Below, piece after piece: positions 25,605 through 35,470 of a stretch of 53,113 nt of DNA. The position numbers and the translations under genes are program-made. The stretch's first letter is position 1; every line of letters begins with the position of its first letter. This DNA is from JASLDZ01 sp964242895. GTDB taxonomy: Bacteria; Pseudomonadota; Alphaproteobacteria; Caulobacterales; Caulobacteraceae. The stretch spans positions 1 through 53,113 of the forward strand of contig CAXTBN010000011.1 of NCBI GenBank assembly GCA_964242895.1, given 5' to 3'. Under the pieces are notes generated by a model. It was not told the origin of the DNA. It saw nothing but the letters and a program-made list of their open reading frames with translations, and searched no databases.

Positions 25605-26708
25605 ATGCGCGTGGACGGTCGCGAGCGCCGCACCATCTGGGACGAGGACGGCCTTGTGCGCGTCATCGACCAGACGCGCCTGCCGCACGCCTTCGAGGTG
25701 CTGGAGCTCGCCACCCGCGCAGACGCCGAGCGCGCCATCCGCGACATGGTCGTCCGCGGCGCGCCGCTGATCGGGGTCGCCGCCGCCTACGGGATGGCGA
25801 CGGCCATGCGCGAGGACCCGTCCGATGCGGGCTTGGCCGAAGCCGTGGCCGGGCTCGCCGCCACCCGGCCGACGGCGGTCAATCTGCGCTGGGCGCTCGA
25901 CCGCGTGCGCGCCCGCCTCGCGCCCGCCGCGCCCGGAGATCGCGCCGGCCTCGCCCTCGCCGAGGCGCGGGCCATGGCGGAGGAAGACGTGGCCACCTGC
26001 GAGGCGCTGGGCGACCACGGGCACGCCGCCTTCGCGGAGCTGGCGGCGCGGGGCGGCCGCGAGCGGCTGGAGGTGCTGACGCACTGCAACGCCGGGTGGC
26101 TCGCCACGGTGGATTGGGGCACGGCGCTAGCGCCTGTCTACAAGGCGCATCGGGCGGGCCTGCCCGTGCACGTGTGGGTGGACGAGACGCGGCCGCGCAA
26201 CCAGGGCGCCGGCCTCACCGCCTGGGAGCTCGGCCGCGAGGGCGTGCCGCACACGGTGATCGTCGACAACGCCGGCGGCCACCTGATGCAGCACGGTCGC
26301 GTCGACCTCGTGATCGTGGGCAGCGACCGCACCACGCGCACGGGCGACGTCTGCAACAAGGTGGGCACCTACCTCAAGGCGCTGGCCGCGCAGGACAACG
26401 ACGTGCCCTTCTTCGCCGCCCTGCCGGGCTCGACGGTGGACTGGCGCCTGTCCGACGGCGTCCGCGAGATCCCCATCGAGGAGCGCGGCGCCCGCGAGGT
26501 GACGCACATGACGGGCCTCACCGGCGACGGCCGGGTGGAGACCGTGCGCGTGACGCCCGAAGGCAGCGCGGCGGCCAACTGGTCCTTCGACGTCACGCCC
26601 GCGCGCCTGGTCACGGGCGGCCTGATCACCGAGCGCGGCGTGGCTCCGGCCAGCGCCGCCGGGCTCGCGTCCCTGTTCCCCGAGCACGCGGCGGACGAGG
26701 CCGCCTGA
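25605..26708 (+). CDS. mtnA: Methylthioribose-1-phosphate isomerase MtnA
   Basis: A 367-residue enzyme that converts 5-methylthioribose 1-phosphate to the ribulose form in methionine salvage. The two catalytic residues known from the family are present: Cys161 in LTHCNAGWLAT and Asp241 in VGSDRTTRTGD. Also typical are RGAPLIGVAAAYG and ETRPRNQGAGLTAWEL. GGAG precedes the ATG. No other methionine salvage gene (mtnP, mtnB, mtnC, mtnD) is in the window, so MtnA may pair with enzymes elsewhere or serve a DHAP-shunt-like route. Confidence 0.95.
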   Translation: MRVDGRERRTIWDEDGLVRVIDQTRLPHAFEVLELATRADAERAIRDMVVRGAPLIGVAAAYGMATAMREDPSDAGLAEAVAGLAATRPTAVNLRWALDRVRARLAPAAPGDRAGLALAEARAMAEEDVATCEALGDHGHAAFAELAARGGRERLEVLTHCNAGWLATVDWGTALAPVYKAHRAGLPVHVWVDETRPRNQGAGLTAWELGREGVPHTVIVDNAGGHLMQHGRVDLVIVGSDRTTRTGDVCNKVGTYLKALAAQDNDVPFFAALPGSTVDWRLSDGVREIPIEERGAREVTHMTGLTGDGRVETVRVTPEGSAAANWSFDVTPARLVTGGLITERGVAPASAAGLASLFPEHAADEAA

Positions 26709-26756
26709 CGCCCGGCGCATCTGCTGCTAAGCTCGACGCCTCAGCAGGAGCCGCCC

Positions 26757-27452
26757 ATGCGACCCGTCGCCGTCCTCGCCGCCGTATCCGCCGCCGTCCT
26801 CGCCGCCTCCGCCTGGGCGCAGACGCCCGCCGCGCCCGGGCCAGACCCGGCGTGGAAGACGCCGGAGGTGATCGCCTTCACCGGCGTGAAGCCCGGCGAC
26901 CGCGTCGCCGACATCGTCGGCGGCCGCTTCACGGGCGCCCTGGCCCGCGCCGCCGGCCCGACGGGCAAGGTCTACGCCGTCGAGACGGCGGAGGTGGTCA
27001 AGGTGCATCCCGAGGTCATGGGCAAGATGCAGGCGCTCGCCGTCGCGCAGCCCAACGTGGTCGTCAGCGCCGACCCGGTCTCCACGCCGCTGCCGCCCGG
27101 CCTCGACGTGGTCTTCATCCGCCAGAACTACCATGACCTGTACGACAAGTTCATGGGCCCGGCCGACGTCGCCTCCTTCAACCGCGCGGTGTACGCCGCG
27201 CTGAAGCCGGGCGGCGCCTACGTGATCCTCGACCACGCCGCCGCGCCCGGCTCCGGCCTCGCCGCCACCGAGACGCTGCACCGGATCGACCCGGAGCGGG
27301 TCAAGGCCGACCTGAGCGCCGCGGGCTTCAAACTGGAGGCGCAGAGCGCCATCCTGGCCAACCCCGCCGACGACCACACGCAGATCGTCTTTGCGTCCGG
27401 CCTGCGCAATCACACCGACCAGTTCCTGTTCCGCTTCCGCAAGCCGGCCTGA
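26757..27452 (+). CDS. Predicted exported methyltransferase (COG4798-like)
   Basis: A 231-residue protein with a signal peptide (cleaved near SAWA-QTP). The class I methyltransferase fold is visible as PGDRVADIVGGRFTGALARA, KVYAVETAE, DVVFIRQNYHDL and LKPGGAYVILDH. The SAM-binding glycine loop reads DIVGGRFTG rather than the usual DxGxGxG. An exported SAM enzyme is puzzling since SAM is cytoplasmic, yet homologues with leaders are common in alphaproteobacteria. Substrate and even activity are unknown. Confidence 0.8.
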   Translation: MRPVAVLAAVSAAVLAASAWAQTPAAPGPDPAWKTPEVIAFTGVKPGDRVADIVGGRFTGALARAAGPTGKVYAVETAEVVKVHPEVMGKMQALAVAQPNVVVSADPVSTPLPPGLDVVFIRQNYHDLYDKFMGPADVASFNRAVYAALKPGGAYVILDHAAAPGSGLAATETLHRIDPERVKADLSAAGFKLEAQSAILANPADDHTQIVFASGLRNHTDQFLFRFRKPA

Positions 27453-27484
27453 CGCCGGGCGCGGGCTGGGCTAGAGGGCGGCGC

Positions 27485-29416
27485 ATGCCGTCCCTCTGGT
27501 CCGACGCCGACGCCCAGGCCGCCGTGGAGCGCTACGCCGCGCAGGGCGTCAGCGAAGACGTAGCGCTGCGCACCTACTCCGCCCGCCTCCTGGGCCGCGA
27601 CCCGGCGCTGGTGATGCACGGCGGCGGCAACACCAGCGTCAAGACCACCGCGCGCGACCTGTTCGGCGACGAGGTCGAGGTGCTGTGCGTCAAGGGCTCC
27701 GGCTGGGACCTCGCGACCATCGAGCCCGCCGGCCACCCCGCCGTGCGGCTCGCGCCGCTGCATGCGCTGCGGCGGCTGCAGGCCCTGTCCGACGAGGACA
27801 TGGTCAACGCGCAGCGGCTAAACCTGCTGGACAGCGCCGCGCCGAACCCTAGCGTGGAGACCCTGCTCCACGCCTACCTGCCGCACCGTTTCGTCGACCA
27901 TACTCATGCGGTGGCCGTCTGCGCCCTGGTCGACCAACCCGACGCCGAGGCCCTGGCGCGCGAGGTGTGGGGCGGCCGCGTGGCCTGCGTGCCCTACGTC
28001 ATGCCGGGTTTCCAGCTGGCCAAAGCGGCCGCCGAGGTGTGGGAGGCGAACCCGCACGTCGAAGGGCTGATGCTGTTGAAGCACGGCGTCTTCAGCTTCG
28101 GCGACACCGCGCGCGAGAGCTACGAGCGGATGGTGTCGCTCGTGGAGGCGGCGCAGCGCTTCGTCGGCGCCCGCGCGCCCGAACTCGCCACGATCGCGCT
28201 CCCTGCGCCGCGGACCTCGTCGCCGGCCGAAGCCGCGGCGGTGCTGCCGGTGCTGCGCGGCGCGCTCGCCCGCGCGGGTGAGGAGGCGGGCGCGCCCGAG
28301 CGCTGGGTGCTGGATTTGCGGAGCGGGCCGGAGGTGCGACGGCTGGTCGACGCGCCCGATCTGCCGGAACTCGCGCGACGTGGCGTGTCGACGCCGGACC
28401 ACGTGATCCGCGTGAAGGCGGGACCCGTCGTCCTGCCCGCCGTGGGCGCGCCGGGCTGGCGCGAGGCGGCCGACGCCGCCCTGGCCGCCTTCGCCGCCGA
28501 CTACGGCGCCTACTTCGCGCGCCAGAACGTGCGCGTCGGCGGCGCGCGCCGGATGCTCGATCCGCTGCCNNNNNNNNNNNNNNNNNNNNNNNNNNNNNNN
28601 NNNNNNNNNNNNNNNNNNNNNNNNNNNNNNNNNNNNNNNNNNNNNNNNNNNNNNNNNNNNNNNNNNNNNGTGGTCGTGGTCACGGGCGCCGGCGGGGCGA
28701 TCGGTGCGGCCACGGCGCGCGCCTTTGCGGCGGAGGGCGCGGAGGTGGCGCTCCTGGACCTGGACGGCTCCGCCGCTGACGCCGCCGCCCGCGTGATCGG
28801 CGCCGCCGCGCTGCCGCTCGCCTGCGACGTGACGCACTCCGCCTCCGTGCGCGCCGCGTTCGACGCGGTCGCTTCGCGCTTCGGCGGGGTGGACGTGCTT
28901 GTGTCCAACGCCGGCTCGGCGGTGACGGGCGCCATGGCCGACCTGCCCGAGGCCGAGCTGCGCCGCTCGTTCGAGCTGAACTTCTTCGCCCACCAGGCGG
29001 TGGCTCAGGCCGCGACGGCGGTGCTTCGCCGGCAGGGACGGGGAGGGTGCCTGCTGTTCAACGCGAGCAAGCAGGCGGTGAACCCGGGTCCGGACTTCGG
29101 GGCGTACGGCACGGCCAAGGCGGCGCTGCTGGCGCTGGTGCGGCAGTACGCGCTGGAGCTCGGGGCGGAGGGCGTGCGCGTCAACGCGGTCAACGCCGAC
29201 CGCATCCGCTCGGGCCTGCTGACGCCCGAGATGATCGCCGCGCGCGCCGCCAGCCGTGGGCTGAGCCAAGCCGACTACATGGGCGGCAATCTCCTTCGCC
29301 GCGAAGTGACGGCCGACGACGTGGCGCAGGCTTTCTTGGCCGCGGCGCTGGCCCGCGCGACCACGGGCGACGTCACCACCGTGGACGGCGGCAACGTCGC
29401 AGCCATGATGCGGTGA
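27485..29416 (+). CDS. RhaD-type aldolase/short-chain dehydrogenase, interrupted by an assembly gap
   Basis: The N-terminal 361 residues form a class II aldolase domain (HGGGNTSVKTTARDLFGDEV, CVKGSGWDLATIEPAG, LPHRFVDHTHAVAV, LLKHGVFSFGDTARESYERM). After 100 N bases, 248 residues of a Rossmann short-chain dehydrogenase follow: TGAGGAIGAATA, the SNAG motif, and a YxxxK pair in AYGTAKAALL. This is the bifunctional rhamnulose-phosphate aldolase/lactaldehyde dehydrogenase family, normally about 690-700 residues. So some 70-90 residues probably lie in the gap. The frame is kept across the gap at the stated gap size, but that size is likely a placeholder. No rhamnose transporter or isomerase lies nearby. 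Confidence 0.85.
   Translation: MPSLWSDADAQAAVERYAAQGVSEDVALRTYSARLLGRDPALVMHGGGNTSVKTTARDLFGDEVEVLCVKGSGWDLATIEPAGHPAVRLAPLHALRRLQALSDEDMVNAQRLNLLDSAAPNPSVETLLHAYLPHRFVDHTHAVAVCALVDQPDAEALAREVWGGRVACVPYVMPGFQLAKAAAEVWEANPHVEGLMLLKHGVFSFGDTARESYERMVSLVEAAQRFVGARAPELATIALPAPRTSSPAEAAAVLPVLRGALARAGEEAGAPERWVLDLRSGPEVRRLVDAPDLPELARRGVSTPDHVIRVKAGPVVLPAVGAPGWREAADAALAAFAADYGAYFARQNVRVGGARRMLDPLXXXXXXXXXXXXXXXXXXXXXXXXXXXXXXXXXXVVVVTGAGGAIGAATARAFAAEGAEVALLDLDGSAADAAARVIGAAALPLACDVTHSASVRAAFDAVASRFGGVDVLVSNAGSAVTGAMADLPEAELRRSFELNFFAHQAVAQAATAVLRRQGRGGCLLFNASKQAVNPGPDFGAYGTAKAALLALVRQYALELGAEGVRVNAVNADRIRSGLLTPEMIAARAASRGLSQADYMGGNLLRREVTADDVAQAFLAAALARATTGDVTTVDGGNVAAMMR
28570..28669. other. Assembly gap of 100 N
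   Basis: Exactly 100 undetermined bases, the usual placeholder length for a scaffold join of unknown size. It splits the aldolase/dehydrogenase gene. Confidence 0.99.
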
Positions 29417-30219
29417 GCGGCGACACGGGCCTCGGCGCGCTCCTGGCGGATCGCGCCACAACGTGGGCCGCGGAGCACGGGCCGGCACTGGTGGTCGGCG
29501 TCTCGGGCCCACAGGGCTCGGGCAAGACCACGGCCTGCGCCGACGCTGCGGCTCGGCTGGAGAGCCGGGGCCTGCGCACCGCCGTGCTGGCGCTGGACGA
29601 CCTCTACCTGCCCCGCCGCGACCGCGAGCGCCTGGCGCACGAGGTGCACCCGCTTCTGCTCACTCGCGGCCCACCCGGCACGCACGACGCCGCGCTAGGC
29701 TTGCGCCTGCTCGACGCGATGCGCGAAGGCGGCGCCGTCGCGCTGCCGCGCTTCAGCAAGGCGGCGGACGACCGGTTGCGGGAGACGGCCTCGTTCAAAG
29801 GTCTGGCCGATGTGGTGCTGTTCGAGGGCTGGTGCGTCGGCGTGCGCCCACAGGGACCGGAGCGCCTCGCGCGCGCCTTCAACGGACTGGAGCGCGAGCA
29901 TGACGCCCGCGGCGTCTGGAGGCGCCACGTCGACGGCGAACTCGTCGGCGCCTACCGCGACCTCTGGCGCCGGTTGGACCGGCTGGTGTTGCTGCTCGCG
30001 CCCAGCTGGCCGACCGTTTGCGCATGGCGAGCGCAGGCGGAGGATGAGCTGCGCGCCGGCACGGAAGGCGGCATGACTCCCGCCGAGCTCGCCCGCTTCA
30101 TGGGCTGCTACGAACGGTTGACGCTCTGGGCGGCGGAGGACCTGCCCGGCCGCGCCGATCTCGTCGTCCGGCTGGCGGAGGATCGACGGCCGCTGAACGC
30201 CGACGACCTCTCCGCCTGA
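29413..30219 (+). CDS. P-loop kinase, D-glycerate 3-kinase-like
   Basis: A 268-residue soluble kinase. Walker A GPQGSGKTT is at residues 32-40, and ALDDLYLPRRDR is typical of glycerate kinase/uridine kinase-like P-loop enzymes. VVLFEGWCVGV is a Walker B-like strand. The layout resembles plant GLYK and yeast Tda10. The GTG overlaps the aldolase stop by four bases, so it is coupled to the sugar-cleaving enzyme and may phosphorylate one of its products (glycerate-type), which is inference. Confidence 0.75.
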   Translation: MSGDTGLGALLADRATTWAAEHGPALVVGVSGPQGSGKTTACADAAARLESRGLRTAVLALDDLYLPRRDRERLAHEVHPLLLTRGPPGTHDAALGLRLLDAMREGGAVALPRFSKAADDRLRETASFKGLADVVLFEGWCVGVRPQGPERLARAFNGLEREHDARGVWRRHVDGELVGAYRDLWRRLDRLVLLLAPSWPTVCAWRAQAEDELRAGTEGGMTPAELARFMGCYERLTLWAAEDLPGRADLVVRLAEDRRPLNADDLSA

Positions 30220-30222
30220 GCC

Positions 30223-30705
30223 TCAGGCGAGCTGCTTCAGCATGTAGTCGGCCCCGGAAACCTCGACCCCCGCGCCCTCCTCCACGTTCAGGCTCTCCAC
30301 CACGCCGTCGTTGACGATCATGGAGTAGCGCTTGGAGCGCGCGCCCATGCCGAACTTGGCGAAGTCGGCGTCCAGCCCGACGGCGCGGGCGAAGTCGCCG
30401 TTGCCGTCGGCGAGCATGGTGATGTCGTCGGAACCGGACTGCTTGTTCCAGGCGGCGAGCACGAACACGTCGTTGGTCGAGGTGCAGGCGATCGCGTCGA
30501 CGCCGTGCTTCCTAAGCTCCTGCGCGCGCTCGGCGAAGCCGGGCAGGTGGCGGGCGTCGCAGGTGGGCGTGAAGGCGCCCGGCACGGCGAACAGGGCCAC
30601 GCGCTTGCCCTTGAACACGTCGTCGGTGGAGACCGGCTGCGGACCGTTCTTGGTGGGGGTCATGAAGTTGGCTTGCGGCAGGTGCTGGCCGACGGCGATG
30701 GTCAT
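30223..30705 (-). CDS. Peroxiredoxin, Prx5 type
   Basis: A 160-residue peroxiredoxin of the Prx5/AHP type. The peroxidatic Cys49 sits in VPGAFTPTCDARHLPGF. The only other cysteine is Cys74 (IACTSTND), so an intramolecular two-Cys mechanism is possible but not shown. It reduces hydroperoxides in the cytoplasm with glutathione, glutaredoxin or thioredoxin. GGAG ten bases before the ATG supports the start. It converges with the kinase with 3 bp between. Confidence 0.93.
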   Translation of the reverse strand: MTIAVGQHLPQANFMTPTKNGPQPVSTDDVFKGKRVALFAVPGAFTPTCDARHLPGFAERAQELRKHGVDAIACTSTNDVFVLAAWNKQSGSDDITMLADGNGDFARAVGLDADFAKFGMGARSKRYSMIVNDGVVESLNVEEGAGVEVSGADYMLKQLA

Positions 30706-30827
30706 GGAAGGCTCCGGAAGGCGTGCGGGCGCGGGACCCGGCCCGGGCGGATAGGCGGCGGGAGCGGCAACCGCAAGCCGGCTCGCGGCTTGTGCTAGCG
30801 ACGGCCCACCCCGACACGAATGCCCCG

Positions 30828-31412
30828 ATGGACGCCACAGACGCCGATTTCGACCCCGCGGCCGCGCTCGCCGGCCGCCTGCTGATCGCCATGCCGGGCA
30901 TCGGCGATCCGCGCTTCGAACGCGCGGTCATCCTCATGGTCAGCCACTCCGAGGACGAGGCGATGGGCGTCACGGTGAACCACCCGCTCGAGGGGCTCGC
31001 GCTTTCCACCTTGCTCGAACGACTGGGCGTCAAGGGGCGGGCGAACTCGGAACGCTCGGTGCTGGTCGGCGGCCCCGTCGAGCGCGAGCGCGGCTTCGTG
31101 CTGCACACCGACGACTACGTCACGGCGGGAGGCACGGTGCCGGTCGGCGAAGGCCTCTGCATGACCGCCACGCGCGAGGTGCTGGAGCACATGGACGCGC
31201 CCGAGGGTCCCCGGCGCGCGGTGCTGGCGCTCGGTCACGCGGGCTGGAGTCCGGGCCAGCTCGAGCAGGAGCTGCGCGACAACGTCTGGCTGATCGCCGA
31301 GCCCGACGAGGCCATCATCTTCGACGACGACCACGGCACCAAATGGGCCCGCGCCCTGGCCAAGATCGGTGTCGCAGCCGACCGCCTGTCGTCCGTCGCC
31401 GGCACGGCCTGA
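30828..31412 (+). CDS. AlgH/YqgE family protein (UPF0301)
   Basis: A 194-residue UPF0301 protein: GRLLIAMPGIGDPRFERAVI, MVSHSEDEAMGVTVN, VLVGGPVERERGFVLH and LALGHAGWSPGQLEQEL are the family hallmarks. The name AlgH comes from an alginate regulator in Pseudomonas; the biochemical role is still unclear. The ATG at 30828 gives the normal length. The 35-residue upstream frame lacks homology features and a ribosome binding site. Confidence 0.93.
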   Translation: MDATDADFDPAAALAGRLLIAMPGIGDPRFERAVILMVSHSEDEAMGVTVNHPLEGLALSTLLERLGVKGRANSERSVLVGGPVERERGFVLHTDDYVTAGGTVPVGEGLCMTATREVLEHMDAPEGPRRAVLALGHAGWSPGQLEQELRDNVWLIAEPDEAIIFDDDHGTKWARALAKIGVAADRLSSVAGTA

Positions 31413-31496
31413 CCCGCGACGGAGGTCGGCGGTCGCGGCGGTTGCGCCGCGGCGGCGCGCTGACTAGACCGCGCACCTCTCCCGAACGGACGCCTC

Positions 31497-32792
<1,296 letters not shown>

Positions 32793-33221
32793 ATGGCCGA
32801 GAAGCTCAAGCTCCTGGCGCAGGACGCCGACGACCTCGTGATGCTCTCCGCCGCCCTGCAGGACGCCGAGGTCAAGCTCGCCGACATCAGCTACGCCCCC
32901 GCCGCGCGCACCGTCACCTTTCCGCTGACGCGCTACCGCTGGGAGGCGGACGGCAAGGAGCAGGTCTCCTGCGCCGTGCAGTTCGGCGACGTGTTGAGCG
33001 TCAAGGCGCGCGGGCTGGACCGTGACAAGACCTGCAGCCTCATGCTGCTGGAGTTCATGGCGAACGCCGAGCCGCCCGGGGGATCGCTGCTGCTGGTGTT
33101 CGCCGGTTGCGGCGAGCTCAAGGTCGAGGTGGAGTGCGTCGACGCCGCGCTGGCCGACCTCTCCGACCCCTGGCCCGCCGAGACCCACCCCGACCACGGC
33201 GTGGAGGAGCTGGACGCCTGA
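32793..33221 (+). CDS. DUF2948 family protein
   Basis: A 142-residue cytoplasmic protein of the DUF2948 family, which occurs mainly in alphaproteobacteria between murA and hisD, as here. LKLLAQDADDLVMLSAALQD at the N terminus and LLLEFMANAEPPGGSLLLVF near the C terminus are its conserved parts. No function is known. It starts directly after the murA stop and overlaps hisD by one base. Confidence 0.88.
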   Translation: MAEKLKLLAQDADDLVMLSAALQDAEVKLADISYAPAARTVTFPLTRYRWEADGKEQVSCAVQFGDVLSVKARGLDRDKTCSLMLLEFMANAEPPGGSLLLVFAGCGELKVEVECVDAALADLSDPWPAETHPDHGVEELDA

Positions 33222-34525
33222 TGGCGCGCCGCTTCGACGCGTCCGCGCCCGGCTTCGCCGAGGCCTGGGCCGCCTTCCTCGACGAGCGCCGCGGCGCGCC
33301 CGCCGACGTGGACGCAGCCGTGGCCGAGATCATCGCCCGGGTGCGCGACGAGGGCGCGCCCGCGCTCCTTGACTACGCCCGCCGCTTCGACGGCGTGGAG
33401 CTGGACGAGGCCTCGCTCCGCGTCACGCCGGAGGAGGTGGAGGCGGGCGCCGCCCGCTGCCCCGTCGAGGTGCGCGAGGCGCTCGCCTTCGCCGCCGAGC
33501 GCATCCGCACCTATCACGAGCGCCAGCGGCCCGCCGACGCCGGCTGGACCGACGAGGCGGGCGTGCGCCTCGGCTGGCGCTGGACGCCGCTCGACTCGGT
33601 GGGCGTCTACGTGCCGGGCGGCCGCGCCTCCTACCCGTCGAGCCTGCTGATGAACGTGGTGCCGGCCGTGGCGGCGGGCGTCGGGCGGATCGCCATGGTC
33701 ACCCCGCCCGGCCGACTCGAACCCGCGGTGATGGCCGCCGCCCAGGTGGCGGGCGTGAGCGAGATCTGGCGCGTCGGCGGCGCGCAGGCCTGCGCGGCGC
33801 TCGCCTACGGCTGCGGGCCGATCGCGGGCGTGGACAAGATCGTCGGGCCCGGCAACGCCTACGTCTCCGCCGCCAAGCGCCGGCTCTACGGGGTGGTGGG
33901 CATCGACGCCCTGGCCGGCCCGTCGGAGATCCTGGTCGTCGCCGACGGCGACAACGAACCGGACTGGATCGCCGCCGACCTCCTCTCCCAGGCCGAGCAC
34001 GACCCCGACGCCCAGGCGATCCTGATCACCGACGACCCCGCCTTCGCCGCCCGCGTCGAAGCCGCCGTCGAGGCGATGCTCTCCACTCTGGCCACCGAGG
34101 CGGTCGCGCGGGTCTCTTGGGAGCGGCACGGGGCGGTGGTGATCGCTTCGCTCGACGCCACCCCGCCACTAGTGGACTCGGTCGCTCCCGAGCACGCGGA
34201 GTTCGCCGTCACCGATCCGCAGGCGCTGGCCGACCGCGTGCGCCACGCGGGCGCCCTCTTCCTCGGTCGTTGGACGCCGGAGGCGCTGGGCGACTACGTG
34301 GCCGGCTCCAATCACGTGCTGCCCACCAGCCGGGCCGCGCGGTTCTCGTCGGGCCTGTCGATCTACGACTTCCTGAAGCGCACCTCGATCCTGCACGCCT
34401 CGCGAGAGGCGATGGAGCGGCTCGGGCCGGCGACCGTGGCCCTCGCCGACGCCGAGGGCCTGCCCGCCCACAGCCGCTCGGCCGCACTCCGCCTAGGCCA
34501 AGGAGCGGGGGGCGGCGGGCGATGA
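33221..34525 (+). CDS. hisD: Histidinol dehydrogenase HisD
   Basis: A 434-residue enzyme that oxidises L-histidinol to histidine with two NAD. PLDSVGVYVPGGRASYPSS, GVDKIVGPGNAYVSAAKRRL, DALAGPSEILV, LLSQAEHDPDAQA (zinc ligands) and NHVLPTSRAARFSSGLS are diagnostic. It is separate from the rest of the his genes and embedded in the murA-yacG block, the usual alphaproteobacterial arrangement. The start overlaps the previous stop by one base and the end overlaps the UPF0262 start by four. Confidence 0.97.
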   Translation: MARRFDASAPGFAEAWAAFLDERRGAPADVDAAVAEIIARVRDEGAPALLDYARRFDGVELDEASLRVTPEEVEAGAARCPVEVREALAFAAERIRTYHERQRPADAGWTDEAGVRLGWRWTPLDSVGVYVPGGRASYPSSLLMNVVPAVAAGVGRIAMVTPPGRLEPAVMAAAQVAGVSEIWRVGGAQACAALAYGCGPIAGVDKIVGPGNAYVSAAKRRLYGVVGIDALAGPSEILVVADGDNEPDWIAADLLSQAEHDPDAQAILITDDPAFAARVEAAVEAMLSTLATEAVARVSWERHGAVVIASLDATPPLVDSVAPEHAEFAVTDPQALADRVRHAGALFLGRWTPEALGDYVAGSNHVLPTSRAARFSSGLSIYDFLKRTSILHASREAMERLGPATVALADAEGLPAHSRSAALRLGQGAGGGGR

Positions 34526-35007
34526 GCGACGCGGCCGGGGACGAAGGCGACCACCGCCTCGCCGCGGTCGAGATCGACCCGCAGAGCCTGGGCGCCGCCA
34601 CCCCCGACCAGGAGCACGAGCGGGAGGTCGCGGTGTTCGATCTCCTGGAGGAGAACAGCTTCCGCCCCGAGGGCGCCGACCGCGGGCCTTACGCGCTGAA
34701 GCTCTCCAGCGTCGACGGCCGCCTGTGCTTCGACGTCAGGGGCCCCGGCTTCGAGCGCCGCCACCTGCTGTCGCTGACGCCCGTGCGCGCGATCATCAAA
34801 GACTACTTCATGGTCTGCGACAGCTACTACGCGGCCATTCGCGGGGCGACGCACCAGCAGATCGAGGCCTTGGACATGGGCCGACGCGGCCTGCACAACG
34901 ACGGCAGCGAGCGCCTGCGCGAGCGCCTCGCCGGCAAGATCGAGGTCGATTTCCCCACCGCTCGACGTCTCTTCACCCTGGTCTGCGCCCTCTACCGACG
35001 TGTCTGA
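34522..35007 (+). CDS. UPF0262 family protein
   Basis: A 161-residue protein of the alphaproteobacterial UPF0262 family. Conserved parts are AVFDLLEENSFRPEG, GPYALKLSSVDGRLCFDVR, LSLTPVRAIIKDYFMVCDSY, and GRRGLHNDGSERLRERL. Function is unknown. The start codon overlaps the hisD stop, and the end overlaps the phosphatase start by eight bases, so the genes are translationally coupled. Confidence 0.93.
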   Translation: MSDAAGDEGDHRLAAVEIDPQSLGAATPDQEHEREVAVFDLLEENSFRPEGADRGPYALKLSSVDGRLCFDVRGPGFERRHLLSLTPVRAIIKDYFMVCDSYYAAIRGATHQQIEALDMGRRGLHNDGSERLRERLAGKIEVDFPTARRLFTLVCALYRRV

Positions 35008-35464
35008 CGCGTCGACGGCGGAGGGCCCGCCCGGCGCCGTGCTCTTCGCCTGCACCCAGAACCGCGTGCGCAGTCCCATGGCCGCCGCCCTGATGCGTCG
35101 CCGCTTCGCCCGGACCACCTTCGTCGACAGCTGCGGACTCAAGCCCGGCGAGGAGATCGATCCCTTCGCAGCCTCCGTGCTCGACGAACTGGGCCTCGAC
35201 GCCGCCGCTCACCTTCCAAAGGGCTTCGGCGATCTGGAGGACTCCTCCTACGACGTGGTCGTCACCCTGAGCCCCGAGGCCCACCACCGCGCCCTGGAGT
35301 GGACGCGACACATGGCCTGCGAGGTCGAGTACTGGCCCACCCACGATCCCACCGTCGCCGAGGGGTCGCGCGACCAGCGCATGGAGGCCTACCGCCAGGT
35401 GCGCGACGGGCTGGACGCGCGCATCCTGCAGCGCTTCGGCCGGGCGTCGACCTTCGGCGGTTGA
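35000..35464 (+). CDS. Low-molecular-weight phosphatase family protein
   Basis: A 154-residue protein with the CX5R phosphate loop CTQNRVRS (Cys18 to Arg24) near its N terminus. It ends in a WPTHDP segment that supplies the Asp of LMW protein tyrosine phosphatases and arsenate reductases. Whether it acts on phosphotyrosine or arsenate is unknown. The GTG start lies within the UPF0262 gene. In related genomes infA usually follows; here maf begins after only 6 bp. Confidence 0.87.
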   Translation: MSDASTAEGPPGAVLFACTQNRVRSPMAAALMRRRFARTTFVDSCGLKPGEEIDPFAASVLDELGLDAAAHLPKGFGDLEDSSYDVVVTLSPEAHHRALEWTRHMACEVEYWPTHDPTVAEGSRDQRMEAYRQVRDGLDARILQRFGRASTFGG

Positions 35465-35470
35465 TCGACT

